Assembly: GCA_900542525.1 (NCBI GenBank)
Contig: UQNZ01000005.1
Span: forward strand, 62,001-126,000
DNA length: 64,000 bases
Direction: 5' to 3'
DNA from: an uncultured Eggerthella sp.
Lineage (GTDB): Bacteria > Actinomycetota > Coriobacteriia > Coriobacteriales > Eggerthellaceae
Part shown: positions 25,236 to 33,479 of the stretch, piece by piece
Layout of the letters: every line of letters begins with the position of its first letter
How positions within the stretch are numbered: position 1 is the first letter of the stretch
Program-made: the position numbers and the translations under genes
Notes under the pieces: generated by a model
The model's input: the letters and a program-made list of their open reading frames with translations, nothing else
Databases searched by the model: none
What the model was told of the DNA's origin: nothing

Positions 25236-25275
25236 AAGCTCTTCGTTGTTGTTGTGGAAACCGCGCGAAGAGCTT
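25236..25275 (+). promoter_or_regulatory. Hairpin in the leader of the PPDK regulator
   Basis: A perfect 10-bp dyad AAGCTCTTCG/CGAAGAGCTT with a 20-base spacer between glyS and the PPDK regulator. No T tract follows, so it is not a simple terminator. It may be an RNA structure or an operator. Confidence 0.35.
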
Positions 25276-25317
25276 ACGTTATATGCGGCAGTTACACGTT
25301 TAGCGGGAGGGATGCGC

Positions 25318-26214
25318 GTGCAAAAATGGATCGCACAAGGAATGGTCTCGGAGAGCCTTCCGACCATCCATGTGGTTTCGGACTCTACAGGAACAACGGC
25401 AAAAGCGCTCGCGCGCGCCGCATCAGCGAGCTTCGGTGAGACGAATCCTGCGATCGAGATACTCCCGGGCATCAAATCTGCTGTCGAGCTCACTGAAGAG
25501 CTGAATGCTCATCTCGCACGCCATCGCGCGCGTCAGATCCCTGGTGCCTTCATCGTTTTCTACACACTTGTTGATGATGAATTGTGCAAGGCCATGGAGG
25601 CGTTCGTTGCTTCAGCGCGTGAGGACGAGAGCGATCCTGCGCGGAAGATCATCGCAGTCGATGTGCTCGCGCAAGCGCATGATGCGCTCGCTGAGGCAAC
25701 GGGGCGCACGCCCGAGCCGCATCCTGGCGCGCTCTACTCGATCGATGATCAGTACTTCAGTCGCCTTGCTGCGGTAGACTTCACGATCAATCACGATGAT
25801 GGTCGCAACCCACAAGATCTGTCCAAGGCGGATATCGTTCTGATCGGCGTATCGCGTACTTCGAAGACGCCGCTTTCCATCTATCTCTCTCAGCTTGGCT
25901 ACAAGGTTGCTAACGTGCCGCTCGATAGTCAGACCGAACCACCCAAAGAGCTCTTCGCGGTCGATCCTGCACGCATGTTTGGTCTCATGACCACGCCCGA
26001 GCTGCTGGTTGAGGTTCGCAAACGCCGTTTTACAAAGGTAGAGCACGTTGCTTCGTCCTATTCAGAATACGAACCAGTCTGTGAAGAGCTTGCTTCCGCA
26101 CGTGATCTGATGCGAAAACTCGGATGCATCGTCATTCGCACCGATAATCGCGCAATTGAAGAAACCGCGCAGGAGATTTTGCGGTATTATGAAAGTGCTC
26201 ATCCGCAATACTAG
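25318..26214 (+). CDS. ppsR: PPDK regulatory protein (ADP-dependent kinase/phosphorylase, DUF299)
   Basis: Bifunctional enzyme that inactivates pyruvate phosphate dikinase by ADP-dependent phosphorylation of an active-site threonine and reactivates it with inorganic phosphate. The 298 residues show PTIHVVSDSTGTTAKALARAA at the N-terminus, the family P-loop GVSRTSKTPLSIYL (about 177-190), and VPLDSQTEPPKELF. The GTG at 25318 lies 7 bases after GGGAGG and is preferred to the ATG at 25312, which is only 1 base from it. It is encoded 39 bases before its target ppdK, which supports the PPDK rather than the PEP synthase specificity. Confidence 0.92.
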   Translation: MQKWIAQGMVSESLPTIHVVSDSTGTTAKALARAASASFGETNPAIEILPGIKSAVELTEELNAHLARHRARQIPGAFIVFYTLVDDELCKAMEAFVASAREDESDPARKIIAVDVLAQAHDALAEATGRTPEPHPGALYSIDDQYFSRLAAVDFTINHDDGRNPQDLSKADIVLIGVSRTSKTPLSIYLSQLGYKVANVPLDSQTEPPKELFAVDPARMFGLMTTPELLVEVRKRRFTKVEHVASSYSEYEPVCEELASARDLMRKLGCIVIRTDNRAIEETAQEILRYYESAHPQY

Positions 26215-26253
26215 TGCGGGTGGAGAGGGATTAGTATTCGTTTTTAGGAGAAA

Positions 26254-28974
26254 ATGGTGACTGACCAAGTTAAACGCGTCTATGCCTTTGGTAAAGATGC
26301 ACAGGGTAACAATGTTACTGAGGGTAACACCAACATGAAGGCGATCCTCGGTGGTAAAGGTGCGAACCTTGCAGAAATGGCGAACATTGGCCTTCCGGTG
26401 CCTCCCGGGTTTACTATTTCTTGTCAAACGTGTATGGAATACGCCAACGCAGATAACACTTGGCCAGAGGGTGTTCTCGACACCATCCAGGAATATCGTG
26501 AAGATCTTGAGAACCGTATTGGTAAGAAGATTGGTGATGCAGAAGATCCGCTGCTCGTTTCCGTTCGTTCTGGCGCTCCTATGTCCATGCCGGGCATGAT
26601 GGATACGGTTTTGAACCTTGGTCTTAACGATGAGTCGATCAACGGTCTCATCAAACAGACTGAAAACCCTCGTTTTGCGTGGGACTCTTACCGCCGTTTC
26701 ATCCAGATGTTCTCCAATGTTGTTATGGATCTTGATGGCGATCTGTTCGAGAATGCTATCAATGTTATGAAGCGCGATCGCGGTGTTGAATCCGATACCG
26801 ACCTTACCGCGGAAGATCTCCAAGAGCTCGTTGCGCAGTTCAAGCGCATCTTTACTGAAAATGTCGATGCTAACGAATATCCTTCTCTCGTTGTCGATGG
26901 GGAAGTGCAATTCCCTCAAGACCCCGATGTTCAGCTCCAACTCGCTATCGAAGCGGTGTTCGGTAGCTGGAACAACCCGCGCGCAACGCTTTATCGTAAG
27001 CAGAACAAGATCTCTGACGATCTGGGCACCGCAGTGAACGTTCAGTCCATGATCTTCGGCAACAAGGGTGAAACGTCCGCTACAGGCGTTGCATTCACCC
27101 GTAACCCTGCGAATGGCGATAAAGAATTCTACGGCGATTACCTGGTCAACGCTCAGGGCGAAGACGTTGTTGCCGGCATCCGCAATACTTCACCTATCGC
27201 TGATCTGAAGAATACTCCAGGCCTCGAAGAAGCAGGCAAGGAACTTGAAGGCGTCTTCACGCTGCTCGAAAATCACTTCCGTGATATGTGCGATATCGAA
27301 TTCACCATCGAACAGGGCAAGCTCTGGATGCTCCAGACGCGCGTTGGCAAGCGTACTGCTGCTGCAGCGCTCCATATTGCTATCGCAATGGTCGAAGAGG
27401 GTCTCATCACTAAAGAAGAGGCTGTTATGCGTGTCGACCCCGAACAGCTCGACCAGCTCCTTCATCCGCAGTTCGATGCTGATGCTGAATATGATGTGGT
27501 TGCAACTGGCCTCAACGCATCTCCGGGTGCTGCAGTGGGCGAAGCGGTCTTCTCTGCCGAAGCAGCCGTTGAAGCAGAGGCAGAAGGTCGCAAGACCGTG
27601 CTCGTTCGTTGGGAGACCACTCCTGACGACCTTGCTGGTATGATCGCTGCTGAAGGCATCCTTACCTCTCACGGCGGCAAGACCTCTCACGCTGCTGTTA
27701 TTGCTCGTGGCATGGGCGCCCCGTGCGTATGCGGTGTGGACGCATTGAAGATCGATGCCGATGCGAAGCAGGCAACCATCGTTGGTACCGATATCGTCAT
27801 CAAGGAAGGCGATATGATCTCGCTCGACGGTACTACTGGTATCGTTGTGCTCGGCGCAGTTGAGCTCGTTCAGCCCGAGCTTGCAGGCGATCTTGATACC
27901 ATCCTTGAATGGGCAGATGAAGTCCGCACCATGGGCGTTCGTGCTAATGCCGACAATCCTGAAGATGCAGAACTTGCTCGTTCCTTCGGCGCTCAGGGTA
28001 TTGGTCTGTGCCGTACCGAGCACATGTTCTTGGGTGATCGCAAGCAGATCATCCAAACCTTCATCCTTAATGAAGATGAGTCCATCCGTGAAAAAGCGGT
28101 TGCCGACCTCTTTGCTGCTCAAACAGGCGATTTCCTAGGTATGTTCAAAGCGATGGACGGCCTGCCTGTCATCGTTCGTTTGCTCGATCCGCCGCTGCAT
28201 GAGTTCCTCGAGAGCCCGCGTGCGCTCGATGTTGAGATCGCACGTCTTGAGGCAACGGGTGCCGATCCGGCTCTCATTGCTCAGAAGCGTCACCTCATGG
28301 AGCAGATCGATAGCTTCGCTGAGCAGAACCCGATGCTCGGTCTTCGTGGTTGTCGTTTGGCTATCACTTATCCAGTGCTTCCGCGTATGCAGGTTCGCGC
28401 GATCGCAACGGCAATGGCTCAGCTTAAGAAGGAAGGTCTCGATCCGAAGCCTGAGATCATGATCCCGCTTGTTTCTGTGAAGCCTGAGCTCGAGAAGCTT
28501 CGCTCTCTTGCTGAAGAGGTCATCGCTGAAGTCGCAGCGGCTGAAGGTGTCGAACTCGAGATTCCGATCGGTACTATGATCGAGCTTCCGCGCGCTGCTG
28601 TTACCGCAAATGAGATCGCTCAAGCTGCCGATTTCTTCTCGTTCGGTACGAACGACCTTACGCAGACCACGTTCGGTTTCTCGCGTGACGATGTTGAGTC
28701 TGAATTCGTTCCGCAGTATCTCGCAGAGCGCATCCTGCCTTACAACCCCTTCGCTACGGTCGATCCGGGTGTTGCGAAGCTCGTTGAGATGGGTGTTGAG
28801 CTTGGCCATGAGGGCAATCCTGATATTGTTTGTGGCGTTTGCGGCGAGCATGGTGGCGACCCCGATTCTGTTAAGATCTTCTACGGCATCGGTCTTGACT
28901 ATGTTTCTTGCTCACCGTATCGCGTGCCGCTGGCTCGTTTGGCTGCTGCTCAGGCTGCGCTGGCAGACAAATAG
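26254..28974 (+). CDS. ppdK: Pyruvate, phosphate dikinase
   Basis: Interconverts pyruvate + ATP + Pi and PEP + AMP + PPi; in anaerobes it often runs towards ATP or serves anaplerosis. 906 residues: an N-terminal ATP-grasp domain (GGKGANLAEMANIGLPVPPGFTI), the swivelling phosphohistidine domain with SHGGKTSHAAVIARGMGAP (catalytic H479; T477 is the expected regulatory site), and a C-terminal TIM barrel with RLLDPPLHEF and FSFGTNDLTQTTFGFSRDD. The ATG follows TTTAGGAG. Codon use is strongly biased, suggesting high expression. Confidence 0.97.
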   Translation: MVTDQVKRVYAFGKDAQGNNVTEGNTNMKAILGGKGANLAEMANIGLPVPPGFTISCQTCMEYANADNTWPEGVLDTIQEYREDLENRIGKKIGDAEDPLLVSVRSGAPMSMPGMMDTVLNLGLNDESINGLIKQTENPRFAWDSYRRFIQMFSNVVMDLDGDLFENAINVMKRDRGVESDTDLTAEDLQELVAQFKRIFTENVDANEYPSLVVDGEVQFPQDPDVQLQLAIEAVFGSWNNPRATLYRKQNKISDDLGTAVNVQSMIFGNKGETSATGVAFTRNPANGDKEFYGDYLVNAQGEDVVAGIRNTSPIADLKNTPGLEEAGKELEGVFTLLENHFRDMCDIEFTIEQGKLWMLQTRVGKRTAAAALHIAIAMVEEGLITKEEAVMRVDPEQLDQLLHPQFDADAEYDVVATGLNASPGAAVGEAVFSAEAAVEAEAEGRKTVLVRWETTPDDLAGMIAAEGILTSHGGKTSHAAVIARGMGAPCVCGVDALKIDADAKQATIVGTDIVIKEGDMISLDGTTGIVVLGAVELVQPELAGDLDTILEWADEVRTMGVRANADNPEDAELARSFGAQGIGLCRTEHMFLGDRKQIIQTFILNEDESIREKAVADLFAAQTGDFLGMFKAMDGLPVIVRLLDPPLHEFLESPRALDVEIARLEATGADPALIAQKRHLMEQIDSFAEQNPMLGLRGCRLAITYPVLPRMQVRAIATAMAQLKKEGLDPKPEIMIPLVSVKPELEKLRSLAEEVIAEVAAAEGVELEIPIGTMIELPRAAVTANEIAQAADFFSFGTNDLTQTTFGFSRDDVESEFVPQYLAERILPYNPFATVDPGVAKLVEMGVELGHEGNPDIVCGVCGEHGGDPDSVKIFYGIGLDYVSCSPYRVPLARLAAAQAALADK

Positions 28975-28997
28975 TTCTTACGAACAAGCACTTATTC

Positions 28998-29034
28998 AAG
29001 AACGACCGCCTTCGGGTGGTCGTTCTTTCTTTTA
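28998..29034 (+). terminator. Intrinsic terminator after ppdK (UUCG loop)
   Basis: A 13-bp stem (AAGAACGACC plus GCC/GGT with one G-U) capped by a C-UUCG-G tetraloop, then a T-rich tract TCTTTT. Confidence 0.93.
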
Positions 29035-29066
29035 TGAGAGACAGGGGAGGAGCAGGGGTGGCCAGC

Positions 29067-29111
29067 AACTAACAAAAGTGCCCACGTGAAGCGTGGGCAC
29101 TTTTGTTAGTT
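29067..29111. terminator. Perfect 20-bp inverted repeat, bidirectional terminator
   Basis: Arms of 20 bases match perfectly around a 5-base loop. The inner 9 bp are GC-rich (GTGCCCACG) and the outer part supplies an A tract on the 5' side and TTTTGTTAGTT on the 3' side in both orientations. It lies between ppdK (+), which has its own terminator, and ssrA (-), so it mainly ends ssrA transcription. Confidence 0.88.
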
Positions 29112-29172
29112 CTGGTGGAGCTGGGTATAAATAGCGCGAACTCCCGAAATGGAAGTTCGCGTAATTCTCTTG

Positions 29173-29544
29173 TGGTGGAGGCGCGGAGAATCGAACTCCG
29201 GTCCATACTAGATCATCAATGAAGCACTACAAGCTTAGTCGGTGATTAGATTTCGGATGCGCCGCGTGCATCGACACACAATAACGCATCCTAGCTGGTT
29301 CAGTCTTAAGCCTCGTCATACCAACGACGTACGAGACAGAAGTTTCCTAAAGATGATATCGCGCCAGGGTCGGAAACGTACCCCAGGTTGACAGCCTGGC
29401 TAGATTAAGCAGCCATGGCGAGCGCAGGAGCGCTCTGAGTTTTAGCTTTGCCAATTAAATTTGACAGAACCCCTGTTTAACGTGGCGAGGAGACCACGAC
29501 CTGCTCTTCATATCCAACCTACCATGTCGAAACCAGTCGCCCCC
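29173..29544 (-). ncRNA. ssrA: Transfer-messenger RNA (tmRNA)
   Basis: A 372-base RNA on the - strand. The 5' end GGGGGCG pairs with the 3' CGCCTCC. This gives a G-U third base pair, the alanine identity mark, followed by A and an encoded CCA. The D-like segment ACTGGTTTCGACATGG and the T arm CGGAG-TTCGATT-CTCCG are present. The tag reading frame (29405-29452 on the - strand) encodes GKAKTQSAPALAMAA and a TAA stop, so released proteins should end ...ALAMAA. The resume codon GGC is preceded by TTAATT, with the conserved A at -4. It works with SmpB (2909-3379). The exact resume codon is my inference; the RNA itself is certain. Confidence 0.97.
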
Positions 29545-29625
29545 AAAAAAATGGAGAGAACAGACGCAGTGGTGGTTGCGTTGTTTTCAAGGTGCTCGTG
29601 CAAAACGCACAGGTGCGGAGTCACT

Positions 29626-29653
29626 ATTCTACGCGCCTTGTTCTTTCTGTCAA
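29626..29653 (-). promoter_or_regulatory. Promoter of ssrA
   Basis: On the - strand a perfect TTGACA (29648-29653), a 16-base spacer and TAGAAT (29626-29631). Transcription would start near 29619, leaving a leader of about 75 bases to be removed when the tmRNA 5' end is processed. Confidence 0.75.
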
Positions 29654-29951
29654 ATCGAGCTGAGAACAAGGGTGATCCATCAATCGAAGGCCTGAGTCCT
29701 TAAACGCAAGATCGCCATGGAATAAAAGACTGGCTTTACTGAACACCACCGAAAAGCTCTTGTGTAAACATGCAAGGCTTATCGATTGAGATTGTTTGTA
29801 AGCTGTTCCATTGACCTTACGTTTAATCAACATACCTTACGACCGTCTCACAATATCGTCCATGAGCAGCAAAAAGTGGCATGGTGAGGATGCAAAGAAA
29901 AAGCCGACGTGCTTGGAGTCGTTCGGCATGACTTTGAAAGGGGTGGGAAAA
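29654..29951. other. Gene-free stretch upstream of gadC
   Basis: About 300 bases between the ssrA promoter and the gadC start. The reading frame of gadC is open back to 29811, but the Shine-Dalgarno AAAGGGGTGGG supports the ATG at 29952. A TTGACC at 29811-29816 with TACCTT 16 bases on is a weak promoter candidate. I see no RNA gene or repeat here; it probably holds the gad control region. Confidence 0.4.
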
Positions 29952-31583
29952 ATGAGTGAATCAAAGACTTCTGTGGCGCCTGCGCATTCATCTGGTTCTA
30001 AAAAGCAGACGGCAAAAATGCTTGGATTCGGTGGATTCTTCGCTATGACCGCATCAATGGTCATGACCGTCTACGCCTATCCGAATTTTGCAGCTTCTGG
30101 GCTTCATTTGATCTTCTTCTTGATTCTTGGCGGTGTGTTCTGGTTCTTGCCAGTCGCGCTCGTAGCAGCTGAAATGGCTACCGTCAAAGGTTGGGAGAAT
30201 GGCGGGATCTTCGCTTGGGTCGGAAATACGCTCGGTAAGCGCTGGGGTTTCTCGGCGTTGTTCTATCAGTGGTTCCAGATCACCGTCGGATTCGTGACCA
30301 TGGCATTCTTTGTATTAGCTGCAATATCCTATATCGTTGGATGGGATGCACTCTACAATAATCCACTTGTTATGTTCATTGGAGTTGCGATTATCGTTTG
30401 GGGGTTGACGCTAACGCAACTCGGAGGAACAAAGCTGACAGCTCGTATCGCTAAAGTCGGCTTCTTCGGAGGTGTTTTGATCCCTGCAGCGGTCTTGCTT
30501 GTTGGTCTTATCGCATATTTGGCAACAGGTGGCGTCTCGCAGCTTAGCTTCGATGCGAACGGTTTCGTTCCAGACTTCACTCAAGTGGGCACGCTTGTTA
30601 TCTTCGCTTCGTTCATCTTGGCATTCGCAGGTGTTGAGGCAAGTGCTTCTCACGTTAACGAATTGAAGAACCCAGGCAAGATCTACCCGATGGTCATGAT
30701 CGTCCTTTGTATCCTGACGATCTTTCTCGATACACTGGGCGGTCTTGCAGTTGCGATGACCATGACCGAAGCTCAGCTTGATGCGAACTTGAGCACCGGC
30801 GTTGTCACAGCGTTTGCGAACATCTTTGATGCACACTTTGGATGTGGCTGGTTCGTCTATATCATCGCCTTCTTGTTGGCAGCAGGTGTGCTTGCTGAGA
30901 TCTCTTCGTGGATCGTTGGTCCTTCTCGCGCATTGCTTGATACCGCAGACGAAGGTATCATCCCGCGTAGCTTAGCAAAGACCAATAAGCATGGCGTGTC
31001 GGTGAAGATCGTGGTCATCCAAGGCATCGTCGTTACTATTTGGGATGCTGTGCTCTGTGGTTCTATGGCGTTATCTGGAGGTTCGGGCTCTTCGATTTCG
31101 TACCTTACTGCGGTTGGTTTGACCGTTGTCATCTATCTGGTTGGCTACATCCTGTTCTTCTTGGGCTATTTCAAACTCATCTTCAAGGGGAAAGATCACC
31201 AGCGCGCCTTCAACGTGTTCGGGGGAACCGTGGGTAAATGTATTGTTGCAGGCATCGGTTTGTTGCTTACGGTCTTTGCGTTGATCGTATCGTTCTTCCC
31301 GCCAAGTCAGCTTGATGCTCAATCGGGTACAGTCTACGTGGCAACCTTGGTAATCTGCTGGATCGTTTCAGTGGCGATTCCGTTCGTGGTATATGCACTA
31401 CGTAAGCATTGGAATGGCGGCGTCGATCACGATCCTCCCACTATTCCAAGCAAGAAGATGCTTGCAGCAGCTGCTGCAACTTCAGCGAACACTCTAGCAC
31501 CGGCGGAGAGCAAACCTGCTCAAAAGCAAGCTGTTCCTGCTGATGTTCACAACGGCGATTCACCGCTTAAGGAGCAAGGTTGA
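29952..31583 (+). CDS. gadC: Glutamate:GABA antiporter GadC (APC superfamily)
   Basis: A 543-residue inner-membrane amino-acid antiporter. The APC fold begins with AKMLGFGGFFAMTASMVMTVYAYPNFAASGLHLIFF, then WENGGIFAWVGNTLGKRWGFSALFYQWFQITVGF. About 12 hydrophobic segments follow to residue 490 (IPFVVYALRKHW) and a hydrophilic Ala/Pro-rich C-terminal tail of about 55 residues. In E. coli such a tail closes the transporter at neutral pH. The glutamate specificity is inferred mainly from gadB 166 bases downstream: imported glutamate is decarboxylated and GABA exported, consuming protons. Confidence 0.87.
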   Translation: MSESKTSVAPAHSSGSKKQTAKMLGFGGFFAMTASMVMTVYAYPNFAASGLHLIFFLILGGVFWFLPVALVAAEMATVKGWENGGIFAWVGNTLGKRWGFSALFYQWFQITVGFVTMAFFVLAAISYIVGWDALYNNPLVMFIGVAIIVWGLTLTQLGGTKLTARIAKVGFFGGVLIPAAVLLVGLIAYLATGGVSQLSFDANGFVPDFTQVGTLVIFASFILAFAGVEASASHVNELKNPGKIYPMVMIVLCILTIFLDTLGGLAVAMTMTEAQLDANLSTGVVTAFANIFDAHFGCGWFVYIIAFLLAAGVLAEISSWIVGPSRALLDTADEGIIPRSLAKTNKHGVSVKIVVIQGIVVTIWDAVLCGSMALSGGSGSSISYLTAVGLTVVIYLVGYILFFLGYFKLIFKGKDHQRAFNVFGGTVGKCIVAGIGLLLTVFALIVSFFPPSQLDAQSGTVYVATLVICWIVSVAIPFVVYALRKHWNGGVDHDPPTIPSKKMLAAAAATSANTLAPAESKPAQKQAVPADVHNGDSPLKEQG

Positions 31584-31749
31584 TCATAGCTAATGGTCGC
31601 GTTCTCCCTTCGCCTTCAAGATTTTATGCAAAAGGAGAAGCGACTGAGCGGCAACGCAGAAAGCGTGCACGTCATAAGGTAAGCAGAAGGAAGCAACATA
31701 AAGGAAAAAGGGTCTTCGCTAATGCGAAGGAAAGACTAAGGAGTTAATT
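31584..31749 (+). promoter_or_regulatory. gadC-gadB spacer with small hairpin
   Basis: The spacer is purine-rich. A hairpin CTTCGC-TAAT-GCGAAG (31714-31729) lies just before the gadB Shine-Dalgarno AAGGAG. No terminator is present, so gadC and gadB are probably one transcript, and the hairpin may tune gadB translation or protect the message. Confidence 0.35.
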
Positions 31750-33195
31750 ATGACTGATAAAGACGTAAAGCTCGTTTCGACTGAAGAATTAGCTGAAATG
31801 AATGCTCAAACTCAATATTTGAGCCCGATCTTCGGATCGTATGCCTCAGATGTTGAGATGCCGGTTGACAAGCTCAACCATGGCCCGATCGAGCCACGTA
31901 TCGCAAGTGAGATCATTCGTGAGTATATCGGCACTGAGGGTAATGCACATCAAAACCTCTGTACGTTCGTGCAGACCTACATGGAGCCCGAAGCAGCGGA
32001 GTTGATGAAAGAAACCCTTGAGAAGAATGCGATCGATAAAGATGAATATCCGATGACCGCAGACCTCGAGAACCGTTGCGTGAAGATCATTCAGAATCTG
32101 TGGCATGCTAACCCCGATGAAGAACCCATGGGCACTTCGACCGTTGGTTCATCTGAGGCATGTATGCTTGGTGGTCTTGCGGCATTGTTCCGCTGGAAGG
32201 CATTGGCTAAGGCTGCAGGAATCGACATCTATTCTTCACACCGTCCTAACCTTGTCATCACTTCTGGTTATCAGGTTTGCTGGGAGAAGTTCTGTCGCTA
32301 CTGGGATATCGAGATGCGTCTCGTTCCTATGGAGGCTGATCATCTTTATATGACCGCAGAAGATGCGATGAAATACGTTGATGATCATACCATCTGCGTT
32401 GTGTGTCTCCTTGGTATCACCTATACGGGTCGTTATGACGACGTGAAGGGCGTTGATGCTGCTCTTACCGAATACAACAAGACAGCAAAGGTTCCCGTTC
32501 GTATCCATGTTGATGGCGCATCAGGTGCAATGGTTGCTCCGTTCATTGAGCCTGATCTGGATTGGGACTTCAAGCTCCCGAACGTATGGTCCATCAGCAC
32601 TTCTGGCCATAAGTATGGTCTGGTGTATCCAGGCATTGGTTGGGTTTGCTGGCGCAGTAAGGAAGCACTTCCGGAAGATCTGATCTTCTGGGTAAGCTAT
32701 CTGGGTGGTCAGGAAGCGACCATGGCTATCAACTTCAGCCGCAGCGCTTCTCAGATTATCGGCCAGTACTATGTGTTCATGCGTAACGGCTTTGAGGGCT
32801 ACAAAGAGATTCATATGCGCACTATGGATGTTGCGCATCATTTGGTTCAGGGTATCAAGGATCTGGGTATCTTCATCATGTATGAAGAGGCAACCGAAGT
32901 ACCTATCCTGTGCTGGAGCCTCGATCCTAAGGCTGGTAAGAAATGGACGCTCTACGACCTGGATGATCGTCTGCGTATGCATGGTTGGCAGATTCCTGCC
33001 TATCCGTTGCCTGCGAACATGGAACATGTCACCTGCCAGCGTATCGTAACGCGTGCAGACCTCTCCATGACCATGGCAGATAAATTCTTGAAGGATATGA
33101 AGGCAGAGATCACGAATCTCGACAATGCTACGGTCATCGGTGCTCAGGATAGCAACATCGTGCCAAAGAAGTCGTTCGATCATAGCGGTCGTTAG
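31750..33195 (+). CDS. gadB: Glutamate decarboxylase
   Basis: A PLP enzyme that converts glutamate to GABA and CO2, consuming one proton. The 481 residues are close to the 466 of E. coli GadB. Visible are the PLP lysine K288 in STSGHKYGLVYPGIGW, the GTSTVGSSEACMLGGLA substrate/PLP loop, and HVDGASGAMVAPF. The C-terminal region ends in PKKSFDHSGR rather than the usual His-Thr tail. It forms the gadCB acid-resistance/GABA pair and is followed by a strong terminator. Confidence 0.95.
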   Translation: MTDKDVKLVSTEELAEMNAQTQYLSPIFGSYASDVEMPVDKLNHGPIEPRIASEIIREYIGTEGNAHQNLCTFVQTYMEPEAAELMKETLEKNAIDKDEYPMTADLENRCVKIIQNLWHANPDEEPMGTSTVGSSEACMLGGLAALFRWKALAKAAGIDIYSSHRPNLVITSGYQVCWEKFCRYWDIEMRLVPMEADHLYMTAEDAMKYVDDHTICVVCLLGITYTGRYDDVKGVDAALTEYNKTAKVPVRIHVDGASGAMVAPFIEPDLDWDFKLPNVWSISTSGHKYGLVYPGIGWVCWRSKEALPEDLIFWVSYLGGQEATMAINFSRSASQIIGQYYVFMRNGFEGYKEIHMRTMDVAHHLVQGIKDLGIFIMYEEATEVPILCWSLDPKAGKKWTLYDLDDRLRMHGWQIPAYPLPANMEHVTCQRIVTRADLSMTMADKFLKDMKAEITNLDNATVIGAQDSNIVPKKSFDHSGR

Positions 33196-33267
33196 GCGTG
33201 TGTGCTCAGGCAGTGAAATTGAGCGTGCCGCATTGAGTCTATGTGTATGAAACGCATGACCCATCTT

Positions 33268-33306
33268 GATACCGGCCCCCTTGCACGGGGGTCGGTATCT
33301 TTTTTT
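33268..33306 (+). terminator. Intrinsic terminator after gadB
   Basis: A 13-bp stem GATACCGGCCCCC/GGGGGTCGGTATC (one G-U pair) with a 6-base loop and seven T. Confidence 0.94.
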
Positions 33307-33396
33307 AGAGAAGAATATCTATACAACAAAAGGGTATCTGTTGAATTGATGGCTCGCGACCATTCCAATAACGTCTTTCGCATTTGATTCGCTTTC

Positions 33397-33402
33397 TATA
33401 AT
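33397..33402 (+). promoter_or_regulatory. Candidate -10 box for the YhgE/Pip operon
   Basis: A perfect TATAAT 78 bases before the first YhgE/Pip gene. No good -35 is seen at 16-18 bases, so an activator or another promoter may be needed. The rest of the 33307-33479 gap shows nothing else I can name. Confidence 0.35.
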
Positions 33403-33479
33403 GTGCGCGCTCTTCAACAAACGATAGAATAGTCTGTTATTCCCCTATATTACGATCAAGGAAGGAGGCGTGTGCACGC

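Noticed and set aside
29461..29703. Small + strand frame across the 5' half of tmRNA
   Set aside because: It lies over the ssrA gene and its promoter; the RNA explains the sequence.
31626..31682. 18-codon ATG frame in the gadC-gadB spacer
   Set aside because: No Shine-Dalgarno at the right distance and no sign of selection that can be seen from one sequence.
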